From assembly GCA_947258715.1 (NCBI GenBank), contig CAMYJH010000010.1, positions 154,321 to 218,320 of the forward strand: 64,000 nucleotides of DNA, in the 5' to 3' direction. Of this stretch, positions 19,151 to 27,991 are shown in pieces. Every line of letters starts with the position of its first letter. Within the stretch, counting starts at the first letter, position 1. The notes under the pieces are model-generated. The model was given only the letters and a program-made list of their open reading frames with translations, ran no database searches and was not told the origin of the DNA. Source of the DNA: an uncultured Gammaproteobacteria bacterium (lineage in GTDB: Bacteria > Pseudomonadota > Gammaproteobacteria > HK1). The translations under genes and the position numbers were made by a program.

Positions 19151-19763
19151 CACGCGCTGACGGTTTCGGTGGTGCCTGCTTTCGGCGCCAAGTGGCTGGT
19201 TCCGAGGCTGGATCATTTCTACGCCGAGTACCCCGGGACCGACGTCCGCGTCGACGCCCGCACCCGCCTGGTGGATCCCTTACGCGAGGACATCGACCTG
19301 TGTATCCGTTACGGGTGGGGCAACTATCCCGGCCCTGCACGTGGACTGTCTGAATTTTGAAGAGGTGACACCGGTATGCAGCTCTGCGTTCTTGAAAGGA
19401 CCCAATGCGCTTCGTAAGCTCGCGGATCTCCGGCGCCAAACCCTGCTACACGCGGATCTGCCGTTTAAAGACGACTACCCAGACTGGCGAATGTGGCTCA
19501 CCGCCGCGGGGGTGCAAGATTGCGACGTCGAGCGAGGGCCGCGCTTCACCATGGCAAGCGTGGCGGTGCAGGCGGCGATTGCCGGTCAGGGCGTGGCGCT
19601 TGCGGGCAGCGTGCTGGTGGAAGATGACGTTGCCGCCGGGCGCCTTGTGAATTCCTTCGAAGTCCGCTTTCCGGTGAAAATCGCTTACTACCTCGTATGC
19701 CCGCAAGCGAGCGTCAATCAGCCCTGCATCGTCGATTTCCGAAATTGGCTCAAAGCGAAGGCG
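19148..19763 (+). pseudogene. GcvA-type LysR regulator, truncated and frameshifted
   Basis: Only the effector-binding domain remains. It begins at HALTVSVVPAFGAKWLVPRL, continues DARTRLVDPLREDIDLCIRYG, then changes frame near 19332 and goes on with LHVDCLNFEEVTPVCSSAFL, RQTLLHADLPFKDDYPDW and FTMASVAVQAAIAGQGVAL. Removing one C from the run at about 19330-19335 joins YPG to LHVDC. The helix-turn-helix and linker (about 90 residues) are absent; in their place is a DUF1127-like fragment on the other strand. No stop follows the family end. It cannot bind DNA as it stands. Confidence 0.85.
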
Positions 19764-20032
19764 TGGGCATCGGCGCGGCGCGAACCCTTTGCCCGAGCGC
19801 TGATAACATCCGTCGCCGCAGAATCAGGAGAAAAAACGGCGCCCGAGTCGGGTGCGGGCTCGAATCGCCGGGTTCGTTGGCCTCAGCCGGTCGGCGGTGC
19901 CTGCCAAGATCCTCGTCAAGCGGTTCTGGAGAGCACTGGCGTCACCGATCTCGCGAACCAACGTGGCTTCGCTCTTGAAGCGTATGCAAACGCATGGTCT
20001 TTCGAGCATGCGGCTTTAATCTCGACCGGACT
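19764..20032. other. Degenerate stretch with a possible MarR-type fragment
   Basis: The plus strand near 19935-20015 reads SPISRTNVASLLKRMQTHGL and then stops, which looks like the recognition helix of a MarR-type domain (IS.TNVS.LL.RLE..GL). Nothing before it is recognisable. With the LysR and DUF1127-like pieces this makes about 1.1 kb of regulator remnants. Confidence 0.3.
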
Positions 20033-21070
20033 TCACGACGCCGCCTCTGCGCGTTGCTCCTTGGTCCACACGTTGGTGCCGTATTTCCAGTAGCCGCGCA
20101 CGTTGTTCAAGCGCGCGTCGTCGGGGGAATCGATACCCACTACTTCGCCCTGAAGCAGGGGCTTGAGGTAAGAGGCCAACACCGCGCCGCCGCCGCCCGT
20201 CACCACCAGGATGTCAATGTCCCAGTCGTCCATCCACAACCGCTCAACCTCGCTGGCGATAGACGTCGCTAGCCGGCCGAAGGCCTGCTCCGTCAGCGGC
20301 TTTAAATCGATGGTCTTACCCTTAATCTTGATGCTGCCTCGGGAGACGGCATCGTAAAGGCGGTAGAGCTCGACATTGACGCCGGTCGCTTCGCGTAGCT
20401 TGGCAGCAATCAAAGCGAACGCCTTCGAGATTCCGGACTCCGTGGTGCGGCTGCCCCGCTCCGAGTAGCGGGTCTTGTCCGCAACGGTGTAGTCCGAGGT
20501 TCTGAAACCGATGTCGATGACGCCGATCTTCTCCTGCACGAATCGCTTTTCCTTGACCTCGCCCGCCTCGTTCAACATGAGGTTGAAGAGTGAGCCGAAA
20601 GGTTGGGGAATCACGCGCACGTGGCTGATATTGACCATGGTTTCGAGGTTCTGGCCAGTGTGGTCGGTGAGGGTAACCGGAAACCTACCCTTCAGCCGCT
20701 CTTTGAGCTCTTTGCGATGGCGACGGTAGTAGCTTATGGGCAGACCGGTCACCACCCGCACCGGCTCGTTGCGCTCGGCGAGATTGCTGATGGCGGTAAG
20801 CGCCATCACCTTGGAAAAGTCGGTGATGAACTGGTTCTGGTCGAGAGTGAAGGACCGGACGTTGCTCTGACGCTCCGCAAGCTCGCCGACGAAGTAGTCC
20901 TGGCCGTCGATGCTGACGTGCAAATGCTCTTCTATGGTGGGCGTTCCGAGCATCTGCTCCCGGTACTGGATGTCAGACGCGTCGCCAAAAATCGACTTGA
21001 AAACCAGCGAATCGCGTCCGTTCGTTCCCTTGGTAAAGCCGAATCCAATATCCAATCCGATAATAGCCAC
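20033..21070 (-). CDS. ParM/StbA-like actin homologue
   Basis: A 345-residue member of the actin-like ParM/Alp group. Phosphate 1 is IIGLDIGFGFTKG at the start, connecting and phosphate 2 regions are EKIGVIDIGFRTSDY near residue 190, and the adenosine motif is ILVVTGGGGAVL near residue 300. FVGELAERQS and RVVTGLPISYYRRHRKEL are typical of StbA/ParM-like proteins. Such filaments usually move plasmids. Here no ParR-like gene or centromere repeat adjoins it, so the role in this chromosome is unknown. I choose GTG 21070 (after GGGGG) since it starts the first strand; a TTG at 21112 extends it by 14 residues. Confidence 0.87.
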   Translation of the reverse strand: MAIIGLDIGFGFTKGTNGRDSLVFKSIFGDASDIQYREQMLGTPTIEEHLHVSIDGQDYFVGELAERQSNVRSFTLDQNQFITDFSKVMALTAISNLAERNEPVRVVTGLPISYYRRHRKELKERLKGRFPVTLTDHTGQNLETMVNISHVRVIPQPFGSLFNLMLNEAGEVKEKRFVQEKIGVIDIGFRTSDYTVADKTRYSERGSRTTESGISKAFALIAAKLREATGVNVELYRLYDAVSRGSIKIKGKTIDLKPLTEQAFGRLATSIASEVERLWMDDWDIDILVVTGGGGAVLASYLKPLLQGEVVGIDSPDDARLNNVRGYWKYGTNVWTKEQRAEAAS

Positions 21071-21344
21071 GCGCGCCCCCAGATTACGGTTTAAGTCCCT
21101 TCTAGCGGGCAAAGTTGTAGCACGTACCCTCGGAGGGGGTCAAAAGCAAAAAAATGTATTAGTAATCTGGAAAAAACCAATCTTCGAACTCTCGCAGCCG
21201 CGGAGCGAAAAACGCCGCTTTCACTATGCTCGCGTTTTCAGCACCTTGGAAGTGTCATTGGGTTGGGGCATCCCCGCGCCGCCGGAAGCTGTGCAGAAGT
21301 CAGAGCTTCCCTGAGCTGCCGGCAAGTGGGAACGCAGAGTCGGC

Positions 21345-22064
21345 TCAGTTCAGCAGCACCATCAGTATCGGCACCAGGATCGCCGTCGCAAGCGCATTGA
21401 GGCCCATGGCGAGACTTGAAAAGGCGCCGGCGACCTCGTTAACGGTGAAGGCGCGGGCGGTGCCGATTCCGTGTGCAGCGATCCCCATGGCGATTCCCCG
21501 CGCTCTCCAGTCTTTCACCCGAACCAGGTTCAGGGTGTAAGTGCCCAGCACGGCGCCGGTGATGCCGCTCAGGATGACGAGAACCGCGGTCAAAGAAGGC
21601 AGGCCCCCGATCTGCTCGGCAATGCCCATGGCTACCGGCGTGGTGACGGACTTCGGCGCCATCGACAGGAGTGTCGCCCGCGAAGCGCCCAGCAGCCAGG
21701 CGATACCCACGGCACTCAAGACCGCGGTGAGGGAACCGAAAACGAGCGCCACGACCACTGCCGTAGCCGAGCGGCGCACATGATGGAACTGGCGATAGAG
21801 CGGAACGGCCAGAGCGACCGTCGCTGGCCCGAGCATGAAGTGCACGAACTGAGCGCCTTCGAAGTATCTCGAATAGGGTGTGTCCGAGGCGATCAGCAGG
21901 GAGACAAGCACTAGTACCGCTATCAGTACCGGGTTCACCAGCGGGTTGAAGCGACACTTCCGGTACAGGTAGTAACCCAGCACATAAGCGCAAAGGGTTA
22001 AGGTCAACCCCAGCAATGGAGTTGTGGACAGGTATACCCAGATCTGGTGAAGCTCGCCTTCCAT
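21345..22064 (-). CDS. lrgB: LrgB/CidB family membrane protein
   Basis: A 239-residue inner-membrane protein of the LrgB family, with six or more helices. Signatures are YFEGAQFVHFMLGPATVALAVP, TPVAMGIAEQIGG and RGIAMGIAAHGIGTARAF. With LrgA it forms a system linked to murein hydrolase control or, in newer work on plants and Bacillus, transport of pyruvate or glycolate-like acids. It starts at ATG 22064, whose A overlaps the last base of the lrgA stop, so the two are translationally coupled. Confidence 0.92.
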   Translation of the reverse strand: MEGELHQIWVYLSTTPLLGLTLTLCAYVLGYYLYRKCRFNPLVNPVLIAVLVLVSLLIASDTPYSRYFEGAQFVHFMLGPATVALAVPLYRQFHHVRRSATAVVVALVFGSLTAVLSAVGIAWLLGASRATLLSMAPKSVTTPVAMGIAEQIGGLPSLTAVLVILSGITGAVLGTYTLNLVRVKDWRARGIAMGIAAHGIGTARAFTVNEVAGAFSSLAMGLNALATAILVPILMVLLN

Positions 22065-22435
22065 TATTTCGGCTTCTCGGGTTGTTCACCCGAGTCGCCG
22101 CTTGGTTTGAGAAACAGGTTCATGACCCAGGCGGTGGCTGCCATGGTCACCAGCGTGCCAATGATTATGGCGCTGGCGATGGGAAGCCACTCGTCCGCGA
22201 CCAGGGGGAGGTAAATCATCACTCCCACACCTGCTGGGACGAAGAGAAGTGAAAGATGGTCGAGAATAGATCTGGTCGTGTGTTGCAACGGCTCGGGCAC
22301 GCTGCCGCGAATCATCAGGCCGATGAATAAGATCGCCATCCCGATGACCGGGCCGGGGAATGGGACTCCGGAAGCTCGGGCGATAGCCTCGCCGGCTAGC
22401 TGGCAAACCAGCAGCAGAGTGAGAGACTCGATCAT
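22064..22435 (-). CDS. lrgA: LrgA/CidA family membrane protein
   Basis: A 123-residue holin-like membrane protein with four helices: LLLVCQLAGEAIARASGVPFPGPVIG in outline carries the family GE.I....PFPGPVIGM motif, and LSLLFVPAGVGVM follows. It is the first gene of the lrgAB pair. The start is ATG 22435. No LysR or LytTR regulator is next to the pair. It lies 27 bases before the flavodoxin stop on the same strand, so read-through from there is possible. Confidence 0.92.
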   Translation of the reverse strand: MIESLTLLLVCQLAGEAIARASGVPFPGPVIGMAILFIGLMIRGSVPEPLQHTTRSILDHLSLLFVPAGVGVMIYLPLVADEWLPIASAIIIGTLVTMAATAWVMNLFLKPSGDSGEQPEKPK

Positions 22436-22462
22436 TTCGGTCTGCTTATCGTTTCACGATTT

Positions 22463-22924
22463 TCAGAGGGCACCGATCTCGAGTCCGGCGGCCACAGTTG
22501 CACCGAGTTCCTCGCAACTTTGCAGCTGCTCTGCGGTAAGCTCACCACGCGCTATCAGCGGCTCCTGGATTTTGCGGAACGCGTAGCCGTTCGCGATACG
22601 TTCTATGGCCGCCACCGCGCCGGTGCCGTCGTTTCCGGCACTGACGAAGATCGAGTAGGGCATGCCCTCGAGCTTTCCTTCGCAGGGATAGAAAGTGCGG
22701 TCGAGAAAGTCTTTCATCCCCCCGGACATGTAGCCGAAATTCTCAGGGGTTCCGAGAATCAGCGCGTCCGCCCAAAGTAAATCTTCGACACCCGCGTTGA
22801 ATGCCTGAAGTATACGCACTTCAACTTCATCGATTTCTTGCGCGTTGGCGCCACGAAGAACGGCCCGGGCCATTTTCTCCGTGCTGCCCGACTGCGAGTG
22901 GAATACGATGAGCAGGTGTTTCAA
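22463..22924 (-). CDS. Flavodoxin/NADPH-dependent FMN reductase-like protein
   Basis: A 153-residue flavodoxin-fold protein. HLLIVFHSQSGSTEKMARAV at the start is the FMN phosphate loop, LWADALILGTPENFGYMSGG the second FMN loop, and FVSAGNDGTGAVAAIERIA the third. It probably carries electrons or reduces quinones in the cytoplasm. The long open frame reaches 23170, but homology begins at TTG 22924 and the upstream part is antisense-like, so TTG is the likely start with a weak Shine-Dalgarno. A broken marR lies just upstream, the usual position for a MarR regulator of such reductases. Confidence 0.82.
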   Translation of the reverse strand: MKHLLIVFHSQSGSTEKMARAVLRGANAQEIDEVEVRILQAFNAGVEDLLWADALILGTPENFGYMSGGMKDFLDRTFYPCEGKLEGMPYSIFVSAGNDGTGAVAAIERIANGYAFRKIQEPLIARGELTAEQLQSCEELGATVAAGLEIGAL

Positions 22925-23096
22925 ACTGGGAGACCGGTGGACGGCGAATCTGTTGAACCAAGATCTCGTTCGTAATAGCGCGCCCTTGGACCTATTGTAC
23001 TCTACGAACTTCGCTGCGGCAGTCGCGGTCCAGCAGGCGAAAGTTCGTCTTCGAACCCACCAAAGTAGAGGCGGCGTTATCGGAACGCCGGCCGAC

Positions 23097-23457
23097 TTAA
23101 GCTCGCGCCCGCTTGAGCGCGCTGCGGCCGCGCCGAAACATCGCCAGCGTGAGGGTGTCGCGGTCTTCACCGGCTTCGATTCGGATCAGGCCATCACGTC
23201 GGGGCAGACGCGTGTTGCGCGTCAGGGTGCTGCGGTCCATCACCAACGTGTCCGCGAGTGTGGAAATTTGCGGCGAATCGAGAAGCGCGATAGCAGGGAA
23301 TACACTCAACTGTGTGCTTCCAAGCCCTTAAGGTGCAAGGGCGCGTCTTCGTAACGCTGCGCTGCGACCCGGGCCTGTCTTGCGTACCGCCAGCCCGATG
23401 CAGTCCCGTGCACCACCGGCTATAGGTTTTCAGTTCAGCGGCGTTTAACTTGCTCAT
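23097..23457 (-). pseudogene. MarR-family regulator, several frameshifts
   Basis: The last 70 residues are a clear MarR winged helix: QISTLADTLVMDRSTLTRN, then RRDGLIRIEAGEDRDTLTLA, ending at TAA 23097. The N-terminal helices are spread over three frames: ATG 23457 gives MSKLNAAELKTYS, a second frame gives DCIGLAVRK, a third gives VAAQRYEDAPLHLKGLE, and STQLSVFPAIALL returns to the last frame. At least three small indels are needed. It is upstream of the flavodoxin gene in the same direction and may once have regulated it. Confidence 0.8.
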
Positions 23458-23575
23458 GGCAAGTGTATACACACCTAAAATCTTCACCGCTCACCAGCGA
23501 CAATCAAGAAAATCACGTGGTCGGTCGCAAAGGGAGCGCAGGGAAGCCACCTAAGCGTTCGGTCGTCGATAAGTT

Positions 23576-24310
23576 CTAGGACCATTCCATGGTCTCGAGA
23601 TAGGACTTGATCCGCCCTGCCGACTTGAACTTCTGCAGTATGAGCGATTGCTTCAGGCCGCAGCAGATGGCCTTAATCTCGGGGGGGTGCTTGGCGTAGT
23701 GCTTCGAGCCGCCGAGCGCCTCGTAGAAAACGCGGATCATCTCCACCACGTCAAAGCGGATGTTTTCCTTCTTCGGCGCTCTGGAGTGGTAGAAATCCAG
23801 CAGCTTAAGCTCGAAGCCGAGCCCGTAGCGCTGCACGATAATGTTATCGGTGTGCAGGTCCCCGTGATAGTCGCCGGATTTGTGGATGCATTCGATGCCT
23901 TCCGCTAGAGCGTGCAGTAGATGCAGCGCTGCGAAGGGTTGCAATCGCTTTCCAGGTTGGCGAGCGATGAAGTGTGAAAGCAACTCTCCATCGATGTAGT
24001 CGGAGATGAGATATTTGAGGGGCTGACCGCGAAAACGAATCACATCCTGGGTGTGGTACTGAATGACGATGGGACAGTGCCGCAGCTTGTGGAGCTTCTT
24101 GGCGTAGGCCTTGGATGCGCGCTCTTTTTCGTTACGCTGCGGGAAGAAGAACTTCGCGGTGCGCTCGATGCCAGTTTCTCGTTCCCGCACCAGATAGACT
24201 TCGCTCTCCCAGCCGGCGCCGAGCAGAGAAATGACTTCGTACTTCCCCGAAAGAATTCGACCGGGCGCGAAGCCATAGCTATTAAGCCTTTTCAGCTGCG
24301 TCGTAGACAC
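23576..24310 (-). CDS. Single-domain Ser/Thr-type protein kinase-like protein
   Basis: A 244-residue kinase fold without added domains or membrane segments. The glycine loop is LLGAGWESEVYLV (residues 29-41), the ATP lysine is in TAKFF (K53), the catalytic loop is HGDLHTDNII (149-158) and the metal-binding aspartate is in LLDFYH (170-175), where DFY replaces DFG. The HGDLHxDN form is shared by bacterial lipopolysaccharide and aminoglycoside-type kinases as well as atypical protein kinases, so the substrate may be a protein or a small molecule. The start GTG 24310 is uncertain. It follows the molybdoenzyme by 200 bases. Confidence 0.85.
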   Translation of the reverse strand: MSTTQLKRLNSYGFAPGRILSGKYEVISLLGAGWESEVYLVRERETGIERTAKFFFPQRNEKERASKAYAKKLHKLRHCPIVIQYHTQDVIRFRGQPLKYLISDYIDGELLSHFIARQPGKRLQPFAALHLLHALAEGIECIHKSGDYHGDLHTDNIIVQRYGLGFELKLLDFYHSRAPKKENIRFDVVEMIRVFYEALGGSKHYAKHPPEIKAICCGLKQSLILQKFKSAGRIKSYLETMEWS

Positions 24311-24510
24311 GTAACTTCGTTATCGAATTTATCAGTCTGAGGTGAGCGCTTCGACCACATCGCCGCGTTTTACCGTGCCGCTTAGAATGACCTTTGCCGG
24401 TATTCTGGCGCAGTGGAATCTCGGCCCGATCCACTCGATCCACCTGGGGCGCGGACAGCGCGCCATCGGGGTACTCAGTTTTTCTCCTTCGTCAAGCAAC
24501 CGACGCCGGT

Positions 24511-26538
24511 TCAGGCGCTCACCGCCTCGACTTCCACGCGGGCGTCGTTATAGCACGCGCCATGGCACAGATCAGCGAGGTGACCGGGCGCGAGCGCCGA
24601 GATGGTCTGGCCATTCGTGCTCGTTCGCATCCATGCACCTTTGAAGGCACAGACCACGCCCGGGCGAATCACGTCGCTCACGCGCAACCTAAGCCGAACT
24701 TCGCCCAGATTGTTGTACACGCGGACCAGGTTGCCTTGTTCGAGCCCGCGGGCCGCGGCGTCCACAGGATGCATTTCCAGAACCTCTTCGTGGCTCGTTT
24801 CCAGTCCGCCGAAGGTCGAGGTGGTGCGCTCGTCGGATGCTGGGGATATGAGCGCCAGCGGATACTCGGAGACGACCGGACTGAAGTCCGGATAGCGCTG
24901 GCCGTAATTCTTGTCGAGATATTCCGAGTCCAGCTCCACCTTTCCCGAAGAGGTCGTGGGAAAGGTGCTGTCGAAAAGCATTGCCGGCTTTCCGTCAAAG
25001 CGCATGAGTAAAGCTTCCTCAACGCCGATTTCCCCCGCCTTGCGTCCGCTCAGCCGCGGATCGCGCGCGTCGAAGGCGTCGTTGATGAGGTCGTCATCGC
25101 TGGCTTCGAAGGCTTTACCGGTAAATCCGAAGCGTTTTGCCAGGCGCCTGAATATTTCAGTGTTCGGCAACGCGTCATCGACAGGGGGAATCACCGGTTC
25201 GGCGCGCTGCAGGAAGTGCTGGCCGTAAGCCTTGAAAACTTCCTTGTGCTCGAAGTGGGAGCAGGCGGGCAGCACGACGTCGGCGTAGTTCACCGAATCG
25301 GTCATCACAATGTCGCTCGCCACGATGAACAGATCTTCACGCAGCAGCGCTTTTTTCATCTTGTTCTGGTCCGGATGCACGACCACGGGATTGTGGTTGT
25401 ATATAAAAACCGCTTTGATCGGCGGATCGAGATTGGGGTCGAGCAACGTTTTGCCCAGGGTCACGATGTTGAGCCTGCGAGTTTGCGCGGGGACCATGTC
25501 GGCGCCCTCCAGGCGCGCGCCGTTGACCGGAAACGCGTGCGATGCGCCTTGCAACAACCCGCCGCCGCGGAGGCCGAACTTACCCGCCAGCGCGGGTAAA
25601 GCGAATATGCCGCGCAGGCCGCTGCCACCGTTTTGATTTCGCTCGGGCCCGTTGCCTGGACATATGACCGCGGGCGAGCTGTCGCGGTAGAGAGCGGCAA
25701 GACCTCTAATCTCGTCGGCGTCGACGCCGCAGGCGGCCGAGGAGTCCTCCAGGGATCGCTGCCGAGCCCGCGCCAGAAACGCATCTGCGCCTTTCACATT
25801 GGCGTTTATGAAATCGTGGTCCAGGCCGCCGTTTCGTTCCAGCTCTGCCGCAAGGGCGAACGCGAGCAGCACGTCCGTGCCCGGCAGATTGGCAATGTGC
25901 AGGTCCGCTTTTTTCGCCACCGGCGTGCGCCTCGGGTCGATGACCACGAGTTTCCCGCCTTTGCGCATCGCCTCGCGAATCGGCGCCATGAGGTGGAGTT
26001 GGGAAACGGTGACGTTCAAACCCCAAACGATAATCAACCGGGAGTGGGCCACGTCCTCCGGACGCATGAGCGGCACCTTACCGTAGGTGCCGACAAAGGC
26101 TTCACTCTTTATGCCCCCGCAAAGCGGGGCGCGGTCGAGCTGCGAGGCGCCGAGACGATTGAAGAACCGCCGGTCCATGCTGCCACCGGCGAGCATGCCG
26201 TGGGGACCGGCGTAGTTGAAGGGGACAATTGACTGCGGGCCGTGTACCCGGATGGCCTGCTGAAAGCCTTGGTGCACCCGGTCGAGCGCTTCGTTCCAGG
26301 AAATTACCTCAAAGCTACCGCTGCCTCGCGGTCCAGTGCGTTTTAGCGGTTTGGGTATTCGTCCCGGGCCGTGCACGAACTCCGGGTAGCGGGTCACCTT
26401 GGCGCAAATCGCCCCGCGGGTGAGCGGATTGACCTTGGAACCGCGCACCTTGAGCAGCCTGGCGCCGTCCACGGTGATTGACAAGCTGCAGGTGTCCGGG
26501 CAGTCGAGGGGGCAGACGCTGGGAGCTGTGTTGGCCAT
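24511..26538 (-). CDS. Molybdopterin (bis-MGD) oxidoreductase with [4Fe-4S] site, paralogue
   Basis: A 675-residue DMSO reductase-family protein with the same layout as the one at 10856. The iron-sulfur cysteines are CPLDCPDTC (C9, C13, C17) and AICAKV (C45). Then come VWGLNVTVSQLHLMAPI, VVIDPRRTPVAKKADLHIA, CPGNGPERNQNGG, and the C-terminal MHPVDAAARGLEQGNLVRVYN and CHGACYNDARVEV. No Tat signal is present. ATG 26538 directly precedes the conserved start; the longer frame adds a segment without homology. The two proteins differ through most of the length, so they are old paralogues or separate acquisitions. Substrate unknown. Confidence 0.9.
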   Translation of the reverse strand: MANTAPSVCPLDCPDTCSLSITVDGARLLKVRGSKVNPLTRGAICAKVTRYPEFVHGPGRIPKPLKRTGPRGSGSFEVISWNEALDRVHQGFQQAIRVHGPQSIVPFNYAGPHGMLAGGSMDRRFFNRLGASQLDRAPLCGGIKSEAFVGTYGKVPLMRPEDVAHSRLIIVWGLNVTVSQLHLMAPIREAMRKGGKLVVIDPRRTPVAKKADLHIANLPGTDVLLAFALAAELERNGGLDHDFINANVKGADAFLARARQRSLEDSSAACGVDADEIRGLAALYRDSSPAVICPGNGPERNQNGGSGLRGIFALPALAGKFGLRGGGLLQGASHAFPVNGARLEGADMVPAQTRRLNIVTLGKTLLDPNLDPPIKAVFIYNHNPVVVHPDQNKMKKALLREDLFIVASDIVMTDSVNYADVVLPACSHFEHKEVFKAYGQHFLQRAEPVIPPVDDALPNTEIFRRLAKRFGFTGKAFEASDDDLINDAFDARDPRLSGRKAGEIGVEEALLMRFDGKPAMLFDSTFPTTSSGKVELDSEYLDKNYGQRYPDFSPVVSEYPLALISPASDERTTSTFGGLETSHEEVLEMHPVDAAARGLEQGNLVRVYNNLGEVRLRLRVSDVIRPGVVCAFKGAWMRTSTNGQTISALAPGHLADLCHGACYNDARVEVEAVSA

Positions 26539-26749
26539 GGGCACTTCGACGTAGCTGGAGCAATAAAGCCTGTATGTTATCGCAATACGCGCCCGAATCA
26601 TGTTCCGGCCGAAGGCGTGTTATGCACGCATCCGGAATCAGGCTCGCCTTGATGGGTGCAGGGGGCGCCGGGATAATCGAGCGCTTCGGCGACGGACAGC
26701 GGGCGCTCGGCGTACCGCGGACGACACCACTTTTCAGCGGAGATACTTG

Positions 26750-27643
26750 ATGATCCAAAAAACGAGCAACAAATCGGAGAAGGTTGCCTTTCTCGGTCTT
26801 GGCGTGATGGGCTTTCACATGGCGGGACATCTGGCCAGCGCGGGCCACGAGGTCACGGTGTACAACCGCACCGTCGCCAAGGCCGACGCCTGGCTGAAGA
26901 AATTCTCCGGTCGCAAAGCGGCGACGCCCGATGACGCGGTTGCTGGCGCGCGCATCGTGTTCGCTTGTGTCGGCAATGACCATGACGTGCGCCAGATCAG
27001 TCTGGGTGAGCATGGGGCCTTCCATGGCATGAAGTCCGGAGCCGTGTTCGTCGACCACACCACCGCATCGGCCGAACTTGCCCGGGAGCTGGACGCTGCT
27101 GCCAGGGAGAAGGGTTTAGGCTTTCTCGACGCGCCGGTTTCCGGGGGAGAGGCGGGCGCACAGAACGGCGTGCTCACCGTCATGGTGGGTGGAAAAGATG
27201 CCGTCTTCGAAGGGGTCAAGCCCGTGATCGATTGTTATGCCCGGGCGGTGACGCTGATGGGGCCCGCCGGGGCAGGACAGCTCACCAAGATGGTCAATCA
27301 GATCTGCATCGCCGGGCTGGTGCAGGGACTGGCTGAAGGCATGAACTTCGCGCTCAAGGTGGGTCTCGACGCCAAGCGCGTGTTGGACGTTATCTCCAAA
27401 GGCGCGGCGCAGTCATGGCAGATGGAGAACCGCGGCGCGACCATGGTGGAGGACGAATTCGACTTCGGTTTCGCCGTGGACTGGATGCGAAAGGATCTGG
27501 ACATGTGCCTTGCCGAAGGACGTCGCGTCGGCGCGAGGCTTCCGGTGGCCGCGCTGGTGGACCAGTTTTACGCCCAGATACAGGAGCGCGGCGGCGGCCG
27601 CTGGGACACTTCGAGCCTCATGCGCCTGCTGACCAAAGCCTGA
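26750..27643 (+). CDS. 3-hydroxyisobutyrate / tartronate semialdehyde reductase-type dehydrogenase
   Basis: A 297-residue beta-hydroxyacid dehydrogenase. The dinucleotide loop is VAFLGLGVMGFHMAGHL, followed by VTVYNRT, the substrate-binding FLDAPVSGGEAGAQNGVLTVMVGG in outline, and the catalytic lysine in GAGQLTKMVNQICIAG near residue 185. KDLDMCLAEGRRVGARLPV closes the family pattern. It would reduce or oxidise a short hydroxyacid with NAD(P)+. Specificity cannot be told; the hydroxypyruvate isomerase family gene at 3327 makes tartronate semialdehyde one option. ATG 26750 follows AGCGGAG. Confidence 0.9.
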   Translation: MIQKTSNKSEKVAFLGLGVMGFHMAGHLASAGHEVTVYNRTVAKADAWLKKFSGRKAATPDDAVAGARIVFACVGNDHDVRQISLGEHGAFHGMKSGAVFVDHTTASAELARELDAAAREKGLGFLDAPVSGGEAGAQNGVLTVMVGGKDAVFEGVKPVIDCYARAVTLMGPAGAGQLTKMVNQICIAGLVQGLAEGMNFALKVGLDAKRVLDVISKGAAQSWQMENRGATMVEDEFDFGFAVDWMRKDLDMCLAEGRRVGARLPVAALVDQFYAQIQERGGGRWDTSSLMRLLTKA

Positions 27644-27718
27644 ACTTCAATCGGTTCCGCTGCGGCCCGTGAAACATCGTTATCGCGCGCCATCACGACG
27701 GGTTGCTGGCGCCGGCGT

Positions 27719-27991
27719 TCACGCTTTTCCCTCATCGATGAGGGTCGAGACGCTTACATAGGTGGAGACACAATAGGGCACCGCGTAGGTCAGCAGCATC
27801 TTTACAACTTCCGCCAGGCCCAGATCGCCGTTAACCGCGCGATCCGTATAATTGATTAAAACCAACAAGGTGCCCACGATGAGGCAGACGATCACCGATC
27901 TGCGCACGACGTCCGGTCTTGCGGCGGCGGAAAGCCAGCGTTTCATCGCAGCGCGGTCCGTTTCAGCTTGACGAGGATCACTGCTGGGCAT
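27719..27991 (-). CDS. nrtS: NrtS-type nitrate/nitrite transporter, small
   Basis: A 90-residue membrane protein with two helices, VVRRSVIVCLIVGTLLVLIN and VVKMLLTYAVPYCVSTYVSV, separated by a short polar loop with NYTDRAV. This is the pattern of NrtS, a small nitrate/nitrite uptake protein described in cyanobacteria and widespread in proteobacteria. No nitrate or nitrite reductase is in the window. Its ATG 27991 lies 14 bases inside the end of the 70-residue gene upstream, so the two are coupled. Confidence 0.75.
   Translation of the reverse strand: MPSSDPRQAETDRAAMKRWLSAAARPDVVRRSVIVCLIVGTLLVLINYTDRAVNGDLGLAEVVKMLLTYAVPYCVSTYVSVSTLIDEGKA

Noticed and set aside
24332..24478. A short minus-strand frame after AAGGAG, ending TVKRGDVVEALTSD, between the molybdoenzyme and the kinase.
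   Set aside because: The only codon well spaced from the Shine-Dalgarno is CTG; the ATG is 12 bases further. No family is recognised, so it is not called.
24394..25011. A 205-codon plus-strand open frame across the end of the second molybdoenzyme.
   Set aside because: Antisense to well-conserved C-terminal motifs of the molybdoenzyme.
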